From contig CAVPXB010000015.1 of the NCBI GenBank assembly GCA_963709525.1, positions 372,001-436,000 on the forward strand: a stretch of DNA of 64,000 nt, written 5' to 3'. Source of the DNA: CAIWHR01 sp963709525 (GTDB taxonomy: Bacteria; Pseudomonadota; Gammaproteobacteria; Burkholderiales; Casimicrobiaceae). The notes under the pieces were generated by a model. It was not told the origin of the DNA. It made no database searches and was given only the letters and a program-made list of their open reading frames with translations. Made by a program: the position numbers and the translations under genes. The number at the start of each line of letters is the position of its first letter. Position 1 is the stretch's first letter. Of this stretch, positions 47,518 to 56,614 are shown piece by piece.

Positions 47518-49781
47518 TCAATCAATCCGATTGAAGGTGATCGGAACGCGAACCAGGTCGCGGTCGAGGCCGCCATCATTGAAGCGCGTGTAGTACAGGT
47601 AGGCGGTCCGGCCTGCCCGCTCGAAGTTGATGGTCGTATCCGCATGGTCGACGAGCGACGGATACAACGTGGGCAGCGTCTCGACCGCGCCCGGGCCGGG
47701 GGTAACCGTCGGGCAGTAAGTCAACTTCGCTTCGACAAGCAACTGCGGCTCGCTCCAATGAATCAGATCAGTCGAAACCGAGAAAGAGAAGCCGCACGCG
47801 TTCCGCCCGTCAACTTGTCCGCCTGTCGGAGCCACGAGGACGTATCGGCTCAGGTACGTACTGTAGACAATGTGCCCACCGCCCATGCCGTCCATCCACC
47901 TGCTCAGATATGTGCACATGGGCGCCGCGCTGCCGGTCACGTACGGACTCATCATGCGCAAGTTGAAGCCGCTGCCATCCCAAGCACGCCAGCTTGACGG
48001 ATCGTCAAGCCTATTGGTACGCATGACGCAAAGCCCCCTGCTGTCCGAGAACTTGTCCGGGAACAGCTCGATCAACGAGTAGTAATAGCCATCGCCGCCT
48101 TGGACAATGTTCGTTGGGGCCCTGTAGCCATCCGCGAAGCAGCAACCGGGTGGAGTCGCGCCCGGAGGCGGTGGCACCCAGGCAGATGGCGCCGGTGCAA
48201 CAACGTGCGTCGGTGGGGAAGGCTTGGTGAACGTGCGCGCAGCATCGGTGGACACCGCATACGTAATCGAGTTGTACCAACACGGGTTGCCGGGCGATGG
48301 ATCCCCAACGCGGCACGTGTTCGAGACAGCATCGTGAAACTCGTTGTGAATGAGTGCGTGCCAGCGATTTCCCTCGCGGTAGACGACCCAAAGCCATTCC
48401 CAGTTTTCGTACGACGCGGCAGTTCTGAGGTCCGCTGACACGAGCGCCGGCGGACTACAGATGCGTTTGAGCGAATTGAGGTCACTACCGCGGCTTAGGT
48501 AGTGGCGCGGTGCGTTGCCGTCGATCAGGACCAAGCTGCCATCTTCGGCCCGCACGAAGCGAGCCGGCTGATCCGGAAGGTCGAGGTCCTCGCATCGATC
48601 AACTGTGTAGTCGAACACGACCTCTTTGGCGCCAAAGGTCACTGCAACCTTGATCGCCGAAACGGTCAGCGACACCGTGCCCGACACGCCGGCAATGGTC
48701 GCCGTGGCCTGCACGGTGCCCGTGGCGTACGTCTGCAGCAGCCCCGTCGCCGAGACGGCCGCGAGGGCAGCGTCGGACACCGACCAGGTCGCCGTCACCC
48801 CGGGAACGATGTTGCCGAACTGGTCGCGCGCGTCGCGGTCAGCTGGACGGCATCGCCCTCCTTCGGCGTCAGCGTCGGTGCGCTGACGGTCACCGAGGCC
48901 ACCGTCCCCGGCGCAACCACCAGCGTCAGCGAACCGGAAGCCCCGCCGGCGCTCGCGGCGACGACCACGCTGCCCGGCGTCAGGGCCAGCAGCAGGCCCG
49001 ATGCGGACACGGTGGCAATCTGTGCATCCGAAGTGGACCAGCCCACAGTTACTCCGGGAACGAGGTGGCCGTAAAGGTCTCGAACCACCGCCGTCAGCTG
49101 CACGGTCTCGCCGGCCTGCGGCGTCGCGGTGGGGCTGCTGACCGCGACCGAGGCCGCTGCCCCGGGCAGACCGTCAGCGTCAGCGAGCCCGGCACCCCGT
49201 CGATCGTGGCGGTCGCCACGACCGTACCGGGCGCCACCGTCTGCAACAGTCCGGTTGGGGAGATCGTGGCGACCCTCGCATCCGAGGTGGACCAGGTCGC
49301 CGACTTGCCGGGAGCACGTCGCCGAACTGGTCGCGGGCCACGACAGTGAGTTGTACCGCCTCACCCACCGCCGGGCTGGCGGTCGGACTGCTGACCGTGA
49401 CCGTGGTCGTCACCCGCGGCGTGACGGTCAATGTCAAGGAACCGGGCACGTTGGTGATCGTCGCCGTGACGGTCACCGAGCCGCCGGCCAGGGCCTGCAG
49501 CAGGCCAGTCGCGGAGACGGTCGCCACCGCCGGCGCCGAGCTGGACCAGGTTGCCGTCGCGCCCGGCACAACGTCGCCGAACTGGTCCCGCGCGACCGCG
49601 GTCAGCTGGACCGTGTCGCCCTGCTTCGGCGTCGAGGTCGGGCTGCTGACGGTGACCGTCGTAACGGTGCGGGCGGGCTCGCCGCCGCCGCCACCGCGCC
49701 GCCGCAGGCGGCCAGGAAACCAAGGAAGGCGGCCACCGCACACCGTTCGAGTAGTCGAGTGACGAATCGTGCGCGTTCCAT
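47518..49781 (-). pseudogene. Ig-like (BIG2) and beta-propeller lipoprotein, frameshifted
   Basis: Starts MERARFVTRLLERCAVAAFL with lipobox LAAC. Four Ig-like repeats follow (pattern TVTVSSPTxTPxxGdtVQLTAVARDQFGDVVPG..ATWSSS, ..VATVSATGLLQ), then from about residue 480 a C-terminal five-bladed propeller-like domain (VVFDYTVDRCEDLDLPDQPA, SLIELFPDKFSDSRGLCVMR, FSVSTDLIHWSEPQLLVEAK), as in GH43-like or exo-acting carbohydrate proteins. Frame changes near 49690, 49310, 49165 and 48835; the last 426 residues (47518-48798) are in one frame. Surface-attached, likely carbohydrate-binding. Confidence 0.75.
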
Positions 49782-50325
49782 GAAGGCCTCCCTGACGGGC
49801 AATTTGTGAGCCATTACACGGCCCCGGCGGGCGGGCTCGTTGAGCAAACGCAAGGGACAGTGCTGCCGTCGTGCCGTCGAGAAGCTGCCTGGTTTCACGC
49901 AGTCATTGATCCGCGACCGTCGGCTGATGTGCACCGACGTCGATAGGCTGCTCGTGGCCGGCAGTGTGAGTACAAGACCAGGCCAGAAACCTGACTTTCG
50001 GTACGATGACGCTGCCGGCAAGAAGTCAGCTTGCGGCGCGCCCAGGCGAGACCCGGTGCCGGCCAAGACCGGCCCCTGGTGATCCGCTCAGAATATCCCC
50101 TGCCGGCCCGCCTTGGATGACTGGTTTGCGGCACCCAACTTGAAGTCCACTTTGGCCCGTCCCGGCCATCAGCTGTCGTTCACGGTGGCCGGGTGGACGA
50201 CAGCACCAGACTGCAACCGGCCAGTCAGTGTCGGCTCGCAATCGGCAGGCCGCGACCCCAAGTGAGCAATCGTCACGCCCGCTGTCAAGGGCCGCTGTGC
50301 TGCGGTTTGCTTCAGCGGCGACATG
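49782..50325. other. Intergenic region between lipoprotein and sulfatase maturase
   Basis: About 540 bp. No gene is supportable. It holds the upstream region of the minus-strand lipoprotein gene and the downstream region of the minus-strand maturase gene. No terminator hairpin was recognised. Confidence 0.4.
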
Positions 50326-51639
50326 TCAAGTGTGCGATTTGCGTCCGGCTTGGACGCGACGCAGGATCTGCGGCATGTCGCGCTGGATGTGCGCGTAGAA
50401 GCGCTTGAGGCCCGGGCACAGGTAGTTCAGCCCCGCCTCGCCCGAGGGCGTGCGCAGCAGGCGGTTCTTCGGGCACTCGCCCCAGCAGAGATTGAGGTGC
50501 GCGCAGTCGCGGCAGTACAGCGGCAGCGTGTCGCGCTTGGCAAAGCCGAAGGCCTGCTGCCGATCCGAGTACGCCATCTCGCCCCAATGCACCTCACGCA
50601 GGTTGCCCAGCCGGTACTCGGGGTACACGTAGTGGTCGCACGAGAACACGTCGCCGTCGTGTTCCACCGCCATCGCCTTGCCGCAGAACTCCGCAGTGAT
50701 GCAGCGTTGCGAGGGCATGCCCAGCGACTGCGCGATCGCCGTCTCGAACAGGTCCACGTGCACCTTGCCGACGTCGCGCGCGTGCCAGTCGTCCCAGACC
50801 TTGCACAGGAAGGCGCCCCAGTCGTCTGCGTCCACCGACCAGTCGGTGACCACCGAGTCGGGCGCGCCCGGCTTCGCCTGCGGCGTGCCCACCACCGGCA
50901 GCTGCGCCGGGTCCCAGCGCTGCGGTGCCACGTCGCGAAACACCTTCGGCTCGACGCAGGCGATCAGCTGGACACGTTTCGCACCGAGCTCGCGAGTCAG
51001 GTGCCGGTACACGTCCAGCGGGAATTTCGCGTTCTCGCGGTTCACCACGCACAGCGCGTTGAAGGGCACGCCGTGCTTCTTCAGCAGGCGGGCCGCGGCC
51101 ACCACCTTCTCGTGCGTGGGTGTGCCGCCTTTGGTGGTGCGATAGAGGTCGTGCAGCCGCTGCGGCCCGTCACAGCTCAGGCCGACGAGAAAGCGCTGCT
51201 GCTTCAGGAAAGATGCCCACTCCTCGTCGAGCAGCGTGCCGTTGGTCTGCAGGTCGTTCTGGATGCGCTGGCCCGGCTTGCGGTAGCGGGCCTGCAGCTC
51301 GACCACCTGCTGGAAGAACGCCAGCCCCAGGATCGTGGGCTCGCCACCCTGCCAGCTGAACACCACGTCGTCGCCGGTCTGCGCCTCGATGTACTGGCGG
51401 ATGTGGCGCTCCAGCATCTCGTCGGCCATGCGCGGCTGGCGCGGCTGCCCGAGCAGCTCTTCCTTGTGCAGGTAGTAGCAGTAGGTGCAGTCGAGATTGC
51501 ACAGGGCCCCCACTGGCTTGACCATTGCGTGGAAGCGGTGCTTCATGCCCGGGGGCAGGGGCTGCAGCGCCACCGTCGGCTCTTCCGGTCTGGTCGATCG
51601 GGGAGACGCAACGATCTTGATCGGTTCCGACGGGTGCAT
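50326..51639 (-). CDS. Anaerobic sulfatase-maturating radical SAM/SPASM enzyme
   Basis: 437 aa from ATG 51639. The radical SAM cluster motif is CNLDCTYCYY (near residue 49), followed by FSWQGGEPTILGLAFFQQVV and LQTNGTLLDEEWASFL. C-terminal SPASM cysteines: CITAEFCGK, CDHYVYPEYRLGN, CRDCAHLNLCWGECPKNR. Converts the active-site Cys or Ser of a sulfatase to formylglycine without oxygen. Both sulfatases in this window carry the Cys-type motif it would modify. It follows the AraC gene by 8 bp, so is in the same operon. Confidence 0.92.
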   Translation of the reverse strand: MHPSEPIKIVASPRSTRPEEPTVALQPLPPGMKHRFHAMVKPVGALCNLDCTYCYYLHKEELLGQPRQPRMADEMLERHIRQYIEAQTGDDVVFSWQGGEPTILGLAFFQQVVELQARYRKPGQRIQNDLQTNGTLLDEEWASFLKQQRFLVGLSCDGPQRLHDLYRTTKGGTPTHEKVVAAARLLKKHGVPFNALCVVNRENAKFPLDVYRHLTRELGAKRVQLIACVEPKVFRDVAPQRWDPAQLPVVGTPQAKPGAPDSVVTDWSVDADDWGAFLCKVWDDWHARDVGKVHVDLFETAIAQSLGMPSQRCITAEFCGKAMAVEHDGDVFSCDHYVYPEYRLGNLREVHWGEMAYSDRQQAFGFAKRDTLPLYCRDCAHLNLCWGECPKNRLLRTPSGEAGLNYLCPGLKRFYAHIQRDMPQILRRVQAGRKSHT

Positions 51640-51647
51640 TGATCGGC

Positions 51648-52646
51648 CTACTGCGGCGTCTTGCCCGGCGCCCGTCGTAGCGTGTCCGACGGCAATTCCC
51701 CGAAACACGCCTTGTAGGCGCGCGAGAACTCGCCGAAGTGCCAGAAGCCCCACTCCAGCGCCTCGGCCGACACCGTGCTCGATGCATGCGTGGCCGCCAG
51801 CAGCGCCTGGCGCACCCGATGAAGCCTGAGCCGCATCAGGTAGTGCACCGGCGTCAGCCCCATGACCTCCTTGAACGCGTACTGCAAGGCCCGCTCGCTG
51901 ACCCCTGTGGCCGCGCACAGGTCGGTCACATGCACCCCCTCATGCACCCGCGACAATGCGTGGTCCTCGGCGACCCTGACGATGTCGCTGCGCGCCTGTC
52001 GGGCCCGGTCGCTGCGCGTGGGCTCGAAATCGATGGCTGTGCCCAGCGTCGCCAGCAGCGTCTCGAGCAACTCGACCTGCGCCGCGATTCGTTCCTGCCG
52101 TCCCTCGTCGAAGATGTGGGGTGCCCGTGCAGCGACGTCCACCAGCCGCCTGCCCCAGTCGTGGAGGGCGCGAACCATCTCGGCGTTCACCTGCAGCGCC
52201 TCCACGCCGCGGGGTACTGGGAAGTCTGCCTCGCGCCCGCGGGCGATGAGGTGCCTCTTGATGTCTTGCGCGCGGACCAGGAAGGCGATGCTCTCGTAGC
52301 CTGCCTCGACCACGAACGTGCCCTCGGTTGCGGGCTCGACGGCCAGCATCAAGCCGGGGAAGACGGCCAGCCCGTTCACCGTGCCCCGAGCTCGCGGTCC
52401 GAACGTGACGAACGCGATCAGCCCCTCGAGGACCGTCGTGCGGGTCCGCACTGGGGCGTTCGTCGAGTAGTTGACGACGGTGCAGGCCTCGAGGCGAACG
52501 ATGACCCGCCTGACTCGAAGCGACATCGACTGGAGTTGCACTGCGTCGAGATCGATCAGATCGACCCCTTCGCCGGCCAAGGTGGGGTCATCGATCTCGA
52601 CAACCGTGACTGCGGGCTGCTTGATCGCCAAGCCTTCAATCGCCAT
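51648..52646 (-). CDS. AraC-family transcriptional regulator
   Basis: 332 aa. The C-terminal AraC/XylS double HTH is at about residues 215-325 (VHVTDLCAATGVSERALQYA, FKEVMGLTPVHYLMRLRLHR, EALEWGFWHFGEFSRAYKAC). The N-terminal half is a cupin-like effector domain without obvious motifs. First gene of a minus-strand operon with the sulfatase maturase, and divergent from the MBL genes whose promoter region contains the 20-base motif shared with 55926-55945. Confidence 0.9.
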   Translation of the reverse strand: MAIEGLAIKQPAVTVVEIDDPTLAGEGVDLIDLDAVQLQSMSLRVRRVIVRLEACTVVNYSTNAPVRTRTTVLEGLIAFVTFGPRARGTVNGLAVFPGLMLAVEPATEGTFVVEAGYESIAFLVRAQDIKRHLIARGREADFPVPRGVEALQVNAEMVRALHDWGRRLVDVAARAPHIFDEGRQERIAAQVELLETLLATLGTAIDFEPTRSDRARQARSDIVRVAEDHALSRVHEGVHVTDLCAATGVSERALQYAFKEVMGLTPVHYLMRLRLHRVRQALLAATHASSTVSAEALEWGFWHFGEFSRAYKACFGELPSDTLRRAPGKTPQ

Positions 52647-52656
52647 GGTTCGCGTT

Positions 52657-52676
52657 CTGCGGAAATCCGATAGACG
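52657..52676 (+). promoter_or_regulatory. Candidate operator, copy 1
   Basis: ctgcggaaatccgatagacg, identical to 55926-55945. It lies 11 bp from the start codon of AraC and 132 bp upstream of the first MBL gene, a normal place for a divergent AraC site. Binding is inferred. Confidence 0.6.
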
Positions 52677-52807
52677 TCCCCGGGTACAGGGAGGGAGACT
52701 GCCCCGAACAGCCCAGCGCGTGCGGACCGATCAGCCCTTGCTGGAGTCGCGGAAGAGTCTATCAACGTGGGCGACGCGCCAAGTGACCCTACAAGAAGCA
52801 CAGGGTA

Positions 52808-53785
52808 ATGAAACTGCAGCAAGTCAGCGACAACTGCTTTGCGGCTCTGAACGAGAAGAACCGCGTGTGCGACGCCAATTCCGGGCTGATCAACCTGGGC
52901 GGTGGGGTTGTCATCGACACGCAGTCAGACCTGCGCCATGGGCGGCGGATGATCGAACTGTTCGGCAAGGTCTGGGAGGGCATGCCCAGGCGCGTGATCA
53001 ACACGCACGAGGACGGCGACCACGTCTGGGGCAACCAGCTCTTCAAGGGTGCCGAGATCATCGCGCACCGCACGGTCAAGGAGCTGATGCCGCGGGTCGC
53101 CGACCCGAAGGAGACGCAGCAACTGATCACCGGCGCCGATCGATTCCTCTCGCGCCTGTTGCTCAAGGCCTTGCACCCGGGCGCGCTGGCCGTCGCCCGG
53201 CAATTGAAACAGGACTACGACTTCGACGGCATCAGGCTGGTGCTGCCGACAACCGTGTTCGAGGAGCGGCACGTGCTGGATCTCGACGGCACCGAGGTTC
53301 ACCTGATCTACGTCGGGCCGTGCCACCAGATCGGCGACACGATCGTCCACGTGCCCAAGGAAAGGGTCGTGTTCGCCGGCGACGTGATCTTCCGCGAGTG
53401 CACCCCCATGGGCTGGAGCGGCAGCTACGAGAAGTGGCTCAAGACCCTCGACCTGATCATCTTCCTCGACCCTGACGTCATCGTTCCCGGTCACGGGCCG
53501 GTGTGCGGCATCGAGGGGGCGATGGAGATGAAGGCCTACCTCGAATACGTGCGCGAGGAGTCGCAGCGCTGCTTCGGGCAGGGGCTGAGCGCCCTGGAGG
53601 CGGCGAAGAAGATCGACTTCGGCCCCTACGGCGGGTGGCGCGCCCCGGCTCGCCTGTACATGAACGTCGAACGGGCCTACCGCGAGTTCGGCCACGAGGC
53701 CACGGATACCGCCTGGGACCACGCGAAGGTCTTCGACGCCGTCCTCGCCGTGGCCAAGGCCAAGGGCGTCGAGATCGAGTTTTGA
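52808..53785 (+). CDS. MBL-fold metallo-hydrolase 1
   Basis: 325 aa. Metallo-beta-lactamase fold with metal ligands in VINTHEDGDHVWGNQ (HxDxDH rather than the usual HxHxDH), YVGPCHQIGDTIVHVP, FAGDVIFRECTPMGW and VPGHGPVCG. Cytoplasmic; no signal peptide. Tandem duplicate of the next gene, about 80 percent identical in the core, 34 bp apart. Followed by a fumarylacetoacetase-type hydrolase, so probably acts on a ring-opening or ester intermediate. Confidence 0.88.
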   Translation: MKLQQVSDNCFAALNEKNRVCDANSGLINLGGGVVIDTQSDLRHGRRMIELFGKVWEGMPRRVINTHEDGDHVWGNQLFKGAEIIAHRTVKELMPRVADPKETQQLITGADRFLSRLLLKALHPGALAVARQLKQDYDFDGIRLVLPTTVFEERHVLDLDGTEVHLIYVGPCHQIGDTIVHVPKERVVFAGDVIFRECTPMGWSGSYEKWLKTLDLIIFLDPDVIVPGHGPVCGIEGAMEMKAYLEYVREESQRCFGQGLSALEAAKKIDFGPYGGWRAPARLYMNVERAYREFGHEATDTAWDHAKVFDAVLAVAKAKGVEIEF

Positions 53786-53819
53786 CACCACAACCTTCAA
53801 TTTCAGGAGATCGAACATC

Positions 53820-54797
53820 ATGAAGATGGAACAAGTCAGCGAGCACTGCTTCGCGGTCCTCAACGAAAAGAACCTCGTGTGCGATGCCAACTCGGGCTTC
53901 ATCAATCTCGGCGGCGGTGTGGTCGTCGATACGCAGTCGGATCTGCCGCATGCGCGCCAGATGATCGGCCTGTTCGGCAAGGTCTGGAAGGCCATGCCCA
54001 AGCAGGTGATCAACACGCACGAGGACGGCGACCACGTGTGGGGCAACCAGCTCTTCGAGGGCGCCGAAATCATCGCGCACCGAACCGTGAAGGAGTTGAT
54101 GCCGCATGTGGCCGACCCGAAGGAGACACAGGACCTGATCGCCAAGGCCAACAACGTCGCGATGCGCCTGATCCTGAAGGGCTTGCACCCCGGCGCGCTG
54201 GCGATTGCCGAGCAGTTGCACCAGGACTACGACTTCGAGGGCATCCAGCTCGTGCTTCCGACGACCGTGTTCGAGGACCGGCACGTGCTGAACCTCGACG
54301 GCACCGAGGTCCACCTGATCTACGTCGGGCCCTGCCATCAGACGGGCGACACGCTGATCCACGTGCCCAGCGAAGGCGTAGTCTTCACCGGCGACGTGAT
54401 CTTCCACGAATGCACGCCGATGGGCTGGAACGGCAGCTACGAGAAGTGGATGAAGAACCTCGACTTCATCATCTCGCTGAAACCCAAGGTCATCGTGCCC
54501 GGACATGGGCCTGTGTGTGGAGTCGAGGGCGTCGTGCAGATGAAGGCCTACCTCGAGTACGTGCGCGGCGAGGCGATGCGCTGCTTCGGGCTGGGCATGA
54601 GCGCGCTGGACGCGTCCAAGAAGATCGACTTCGGGCCCTATGCCGAGTGGCGCGCCCCGGCCCGCATCTTCATGAACGTCGAGCGGGCCTACCGCGAGTT
54701 CCGCAACGAAGCCGGGGACGCGCCCTGGGACCACGCGAAGACCTTCGACGCGATCTACCACGTGGCGAAGGCCCGGGGCCTCCATCTCGAGTTCTGA
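53820..54797 (+). CDS. MBL-fold metallo-hydrolase 2
   Basis: 325 aa, tandem paralogue of the preceding gene with the same HEDGDH metal motif and equal length. Sequence differs mainly on the surface and in the 110-130 region (TQDLIAKANNVAMRLILKGL against TQQLITGADRFLSRLLLKAL). Tight spacing to the following FAH gene (26 bp) indicates one operon. A gene pair like this may act on two substrate variants or as a heteromer. Confidence 0.88.
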   Translation: MKMEQVSEHCFAVLNEKNLVCDANSGFINLGGGVVVDTQSDLPHARQMIGLFGKVWKAMPKQVINTHEDGDHVWGNQLFEGAEIIAHRTVKELMPHVADPKETQDLIAKANNVAMRLILKGLHPGALAIAEQLHQDYDFEGIQLVLPTTVFEDRHVLNLDGTEVHLIYVGPCHQTGDTLIHVPSEGVVFTGDVIFHECTPMGWNGSYEKWMKNLDFIISLKPKVIVPGHGPVCGVEGVVQMKAYLEYVRGEAMRCFGLGMSALDASKKIDFGPYAEWRAPARIFMNVERAYREFRNEAGDAPWDHAKTFDAIYHVAKARGLHLEF

Positions 54798-54823
54798 TCC
54801 AGCGCTTCAAAGTAAGGAGAACC

Positions 54824-55858
54824 ATGATGAAGCTGATTCGCTTTTCAAGGGCCGATGAGCGGCCGAGCTTCGGTGTCGTCGTCGCCGACCGCGCCGTGGC
54901 CCTCGCAGTGCTGCAAGAGCGCAGCGGCATCCTGTCACCCCCACTGAGCGACAGCCACGCCTACCTGGCCGGCCTGCCGGAAACCGAGCAGGCGGCGCGC
55001 CAGTTGCTGGCCTGGGGCGAGGCGCACCTGGACAAATTGGGTGCCGACGAGAGACCCCAACTCGGGGTGGTGCGGCTGCATGCGCCGGTCGAGGTCGTGG
55101 CGCTGTTCGACTTCGGGCTGACGCCGAGGCATCTCAAGAACTCTGCGGAAACCATGATGAAGTACGAGAAGGACAACCCGCAGACAGCCCCGATGCTGCA
55201 GGCCTTCGCCAAGGCCCTGCTGAGCAAGCCTGCCGCGCCCACGCCTGGCGTGCCGGAGCGCTTGTCGTACTACAAGTGCAATATGAACTCGATCGTCGGC
55301 GACGGCCAGACGATTCCCTGGCCGCTGTACACATCGCGCCTGGACATCGAGCCGGAGCTGGCCGCCGTGTACGGCAACACGCTGCAGCCGCTGGCGGGCT
55401 TCTGCATCTTCAACGACGTCTCGGCCCGCGACGTGCAGGCGCAGGAGTTCGTCGGCGGCTTCTGCCTGACGAAGGACATGGACAAGGGCAACCAGCTCGG
55501 CCCGTACCTGGTCACCGCCGACGAGGTCGGCAATCCGTACGCCCTGAAGGTCGTCGTCAAGGTCGATGGGCAGGTCCGCTACCAGGGATCGACGGCCGAG
55601 ATCGATCACAGCGCCGAGGACGCCTTCGCCTGGCTCGGATTCATCTCGTCCATCCAGCCCGGAACGGTCGTGGGCATGGGCACCATTCCGGACTGCACCG
55701 GCCTGGACCACGACGACTTCATCGATCCGGGCGCCGAGATCGAGATCGGCTTCGAACGTCTGGGCAGCTTGCGCTGCCGATTCGCTGAACCGGCGCGCAA
55801 GCTGCTGCCCAGCCGCTGGCCACTGCGGTCGGCGCTGCAGAGGTTCCATGAGGTGTAG
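54824..55858 (+). CDS. Fumarylacetoacetate hydrolase family protein
   Basis: 344 aa, aaggaga ribosome site. C-terminal FAH fold: DGQTIPWPLYTSRLDIEPEL carries the metal-binding E(x)E, GFCIFNDVSARDVQAQEFVG and TKDMDKGNQLGPYLVTADEV follow, and VGMGTIPDCTGLDHDDFIDP closes the site. Members cleave C-C bonds of beta-diketones or decarboxylate or hydrate ring-cleavage products. Third gene of the MBL-MBL-FAH operon. Confidence 0.9.
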   Translation: MMKLIRFSRADERPSFGVVVADRAVALAVLQERSGILSPPLSDSHAYLAGLPETEQAARQLLAWGEAHLDKLGADERPQLGVVRLHAPVEVVALFDFGLTPRHLKNSAETMMKYEKDNPQTAPMLQAFAKALLSKPAAPTPGVPERLSYYKCNMNSIVGDGQTIPWPLYTSRLDIEPELAAVYGNTLQPLAGFCIFNDVSARDVQAQEFVGGFCLTKDMDKGNQLGPYLVTADEVGNPYALKVVVKVDGQVRYQGSTAEIDHSAEDAFAWLGFISSIQPGTVVGMGTIPDCTGLDHDDFIDPGAEIEIGFERLGSLRCRFAEPARKLLPSRWPLRSALQRFHEV

Positions 55859-55925
55859 GTGAGGTCGGCGCGCCTGCTGACCATCTTGACCAGGGTCAAG
55901 GACCCTCGGCGCCGGCCTGGGGGCG

Positions 55926-55945
55926 CTGCGGAAATCCGATAGACG
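55926..55945 (+). promoter_or_regulatory. Candidate operator, copy 2
   Basis: Identical 20 bases to 52657-52676, about 60 bp upstream of the DUF2252 remnant and about 670 bp upstream of the sulfatase. It could control the sulfatase-porin unit if the promoter lies here. Confidence 0.55.
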
Positions 55946-56006
55946 CTTCTGCCCGGCGGCCGGAGACTTCACTTCGGTCGCCACCAGAGCGCCCACCGAA
56001 GAGGAA

Positions 56007-56553
56007 ATGAAGATCGCCAAGCCTGAAGCTGTCAAGCGCGGCGCTCGCGCGCCTCGCCTCGAAGACATCTACGTCTCCGCCGATGTGCGCCGCGCCACAG
56101 GCAAGGCGCTTCGTGAGGCCGTGCCGCGCACCGCCCATGCCGGCTGGAAGGCGCAGAAGGGTCGAAGCGACCCGGTCGAACTGCTGAGCCGGTCCAACGC
56201 GGGCCGCGTCGAGGCACTGATCCCGATCCGCTTCGGTCGGATGGACGCGCGGCAAGAACGGTCGCGACGTGTACGTTCGCCAGCTGCGCGATATGAAGAT
56301 GTCCGCCATCATCGAAGACTGGGACAGCGCGGCACTGCGGCAGTACGCGCGCATGTGTGCCCACGCGTTGGCGCGCTCGCATGCCCGCACCGGAGACGCC
56401 GCGAGGATCTCCGGCTACATGGGTTCGGGGCAGACCTTCGACGACGCGATCGGCGAATTCGCGGTCGAGTACGCGGATCAGAACCGCGCCGACTACCGGG
56501 CCTTCGTGCGCGCGATCCGCGAGGCCAGGATCAAGGCGATCGTCGAGGGCTGA
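56007..56553 (+). pseudogene. DUF2252 protein with a large internal deletion
   Basis: The start ADVRRATGKALREAVPRTAH, KGRSDPVELLSRSNAGRVEA, LIPIRFGRM is the N-terminus of DUF2252 proteins (normally 400-450 aa). At about 56247 it jumps, with a frame change, to KNGRDVYVRQLRDMKMSAII, ARMCAHALARSHARTGDAAR and FAVEYADQNRADY, the C-terminal end. Roughly 250 residues with the kinase-like core are lost. Confidence 0.75.
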
Positions 56554-56614
56554 GCGCTTGAAGCCACCCAGCACACCGAACGGTCGCGGCGCCAGTCGTG
56601 TAGACGGAATGCCC

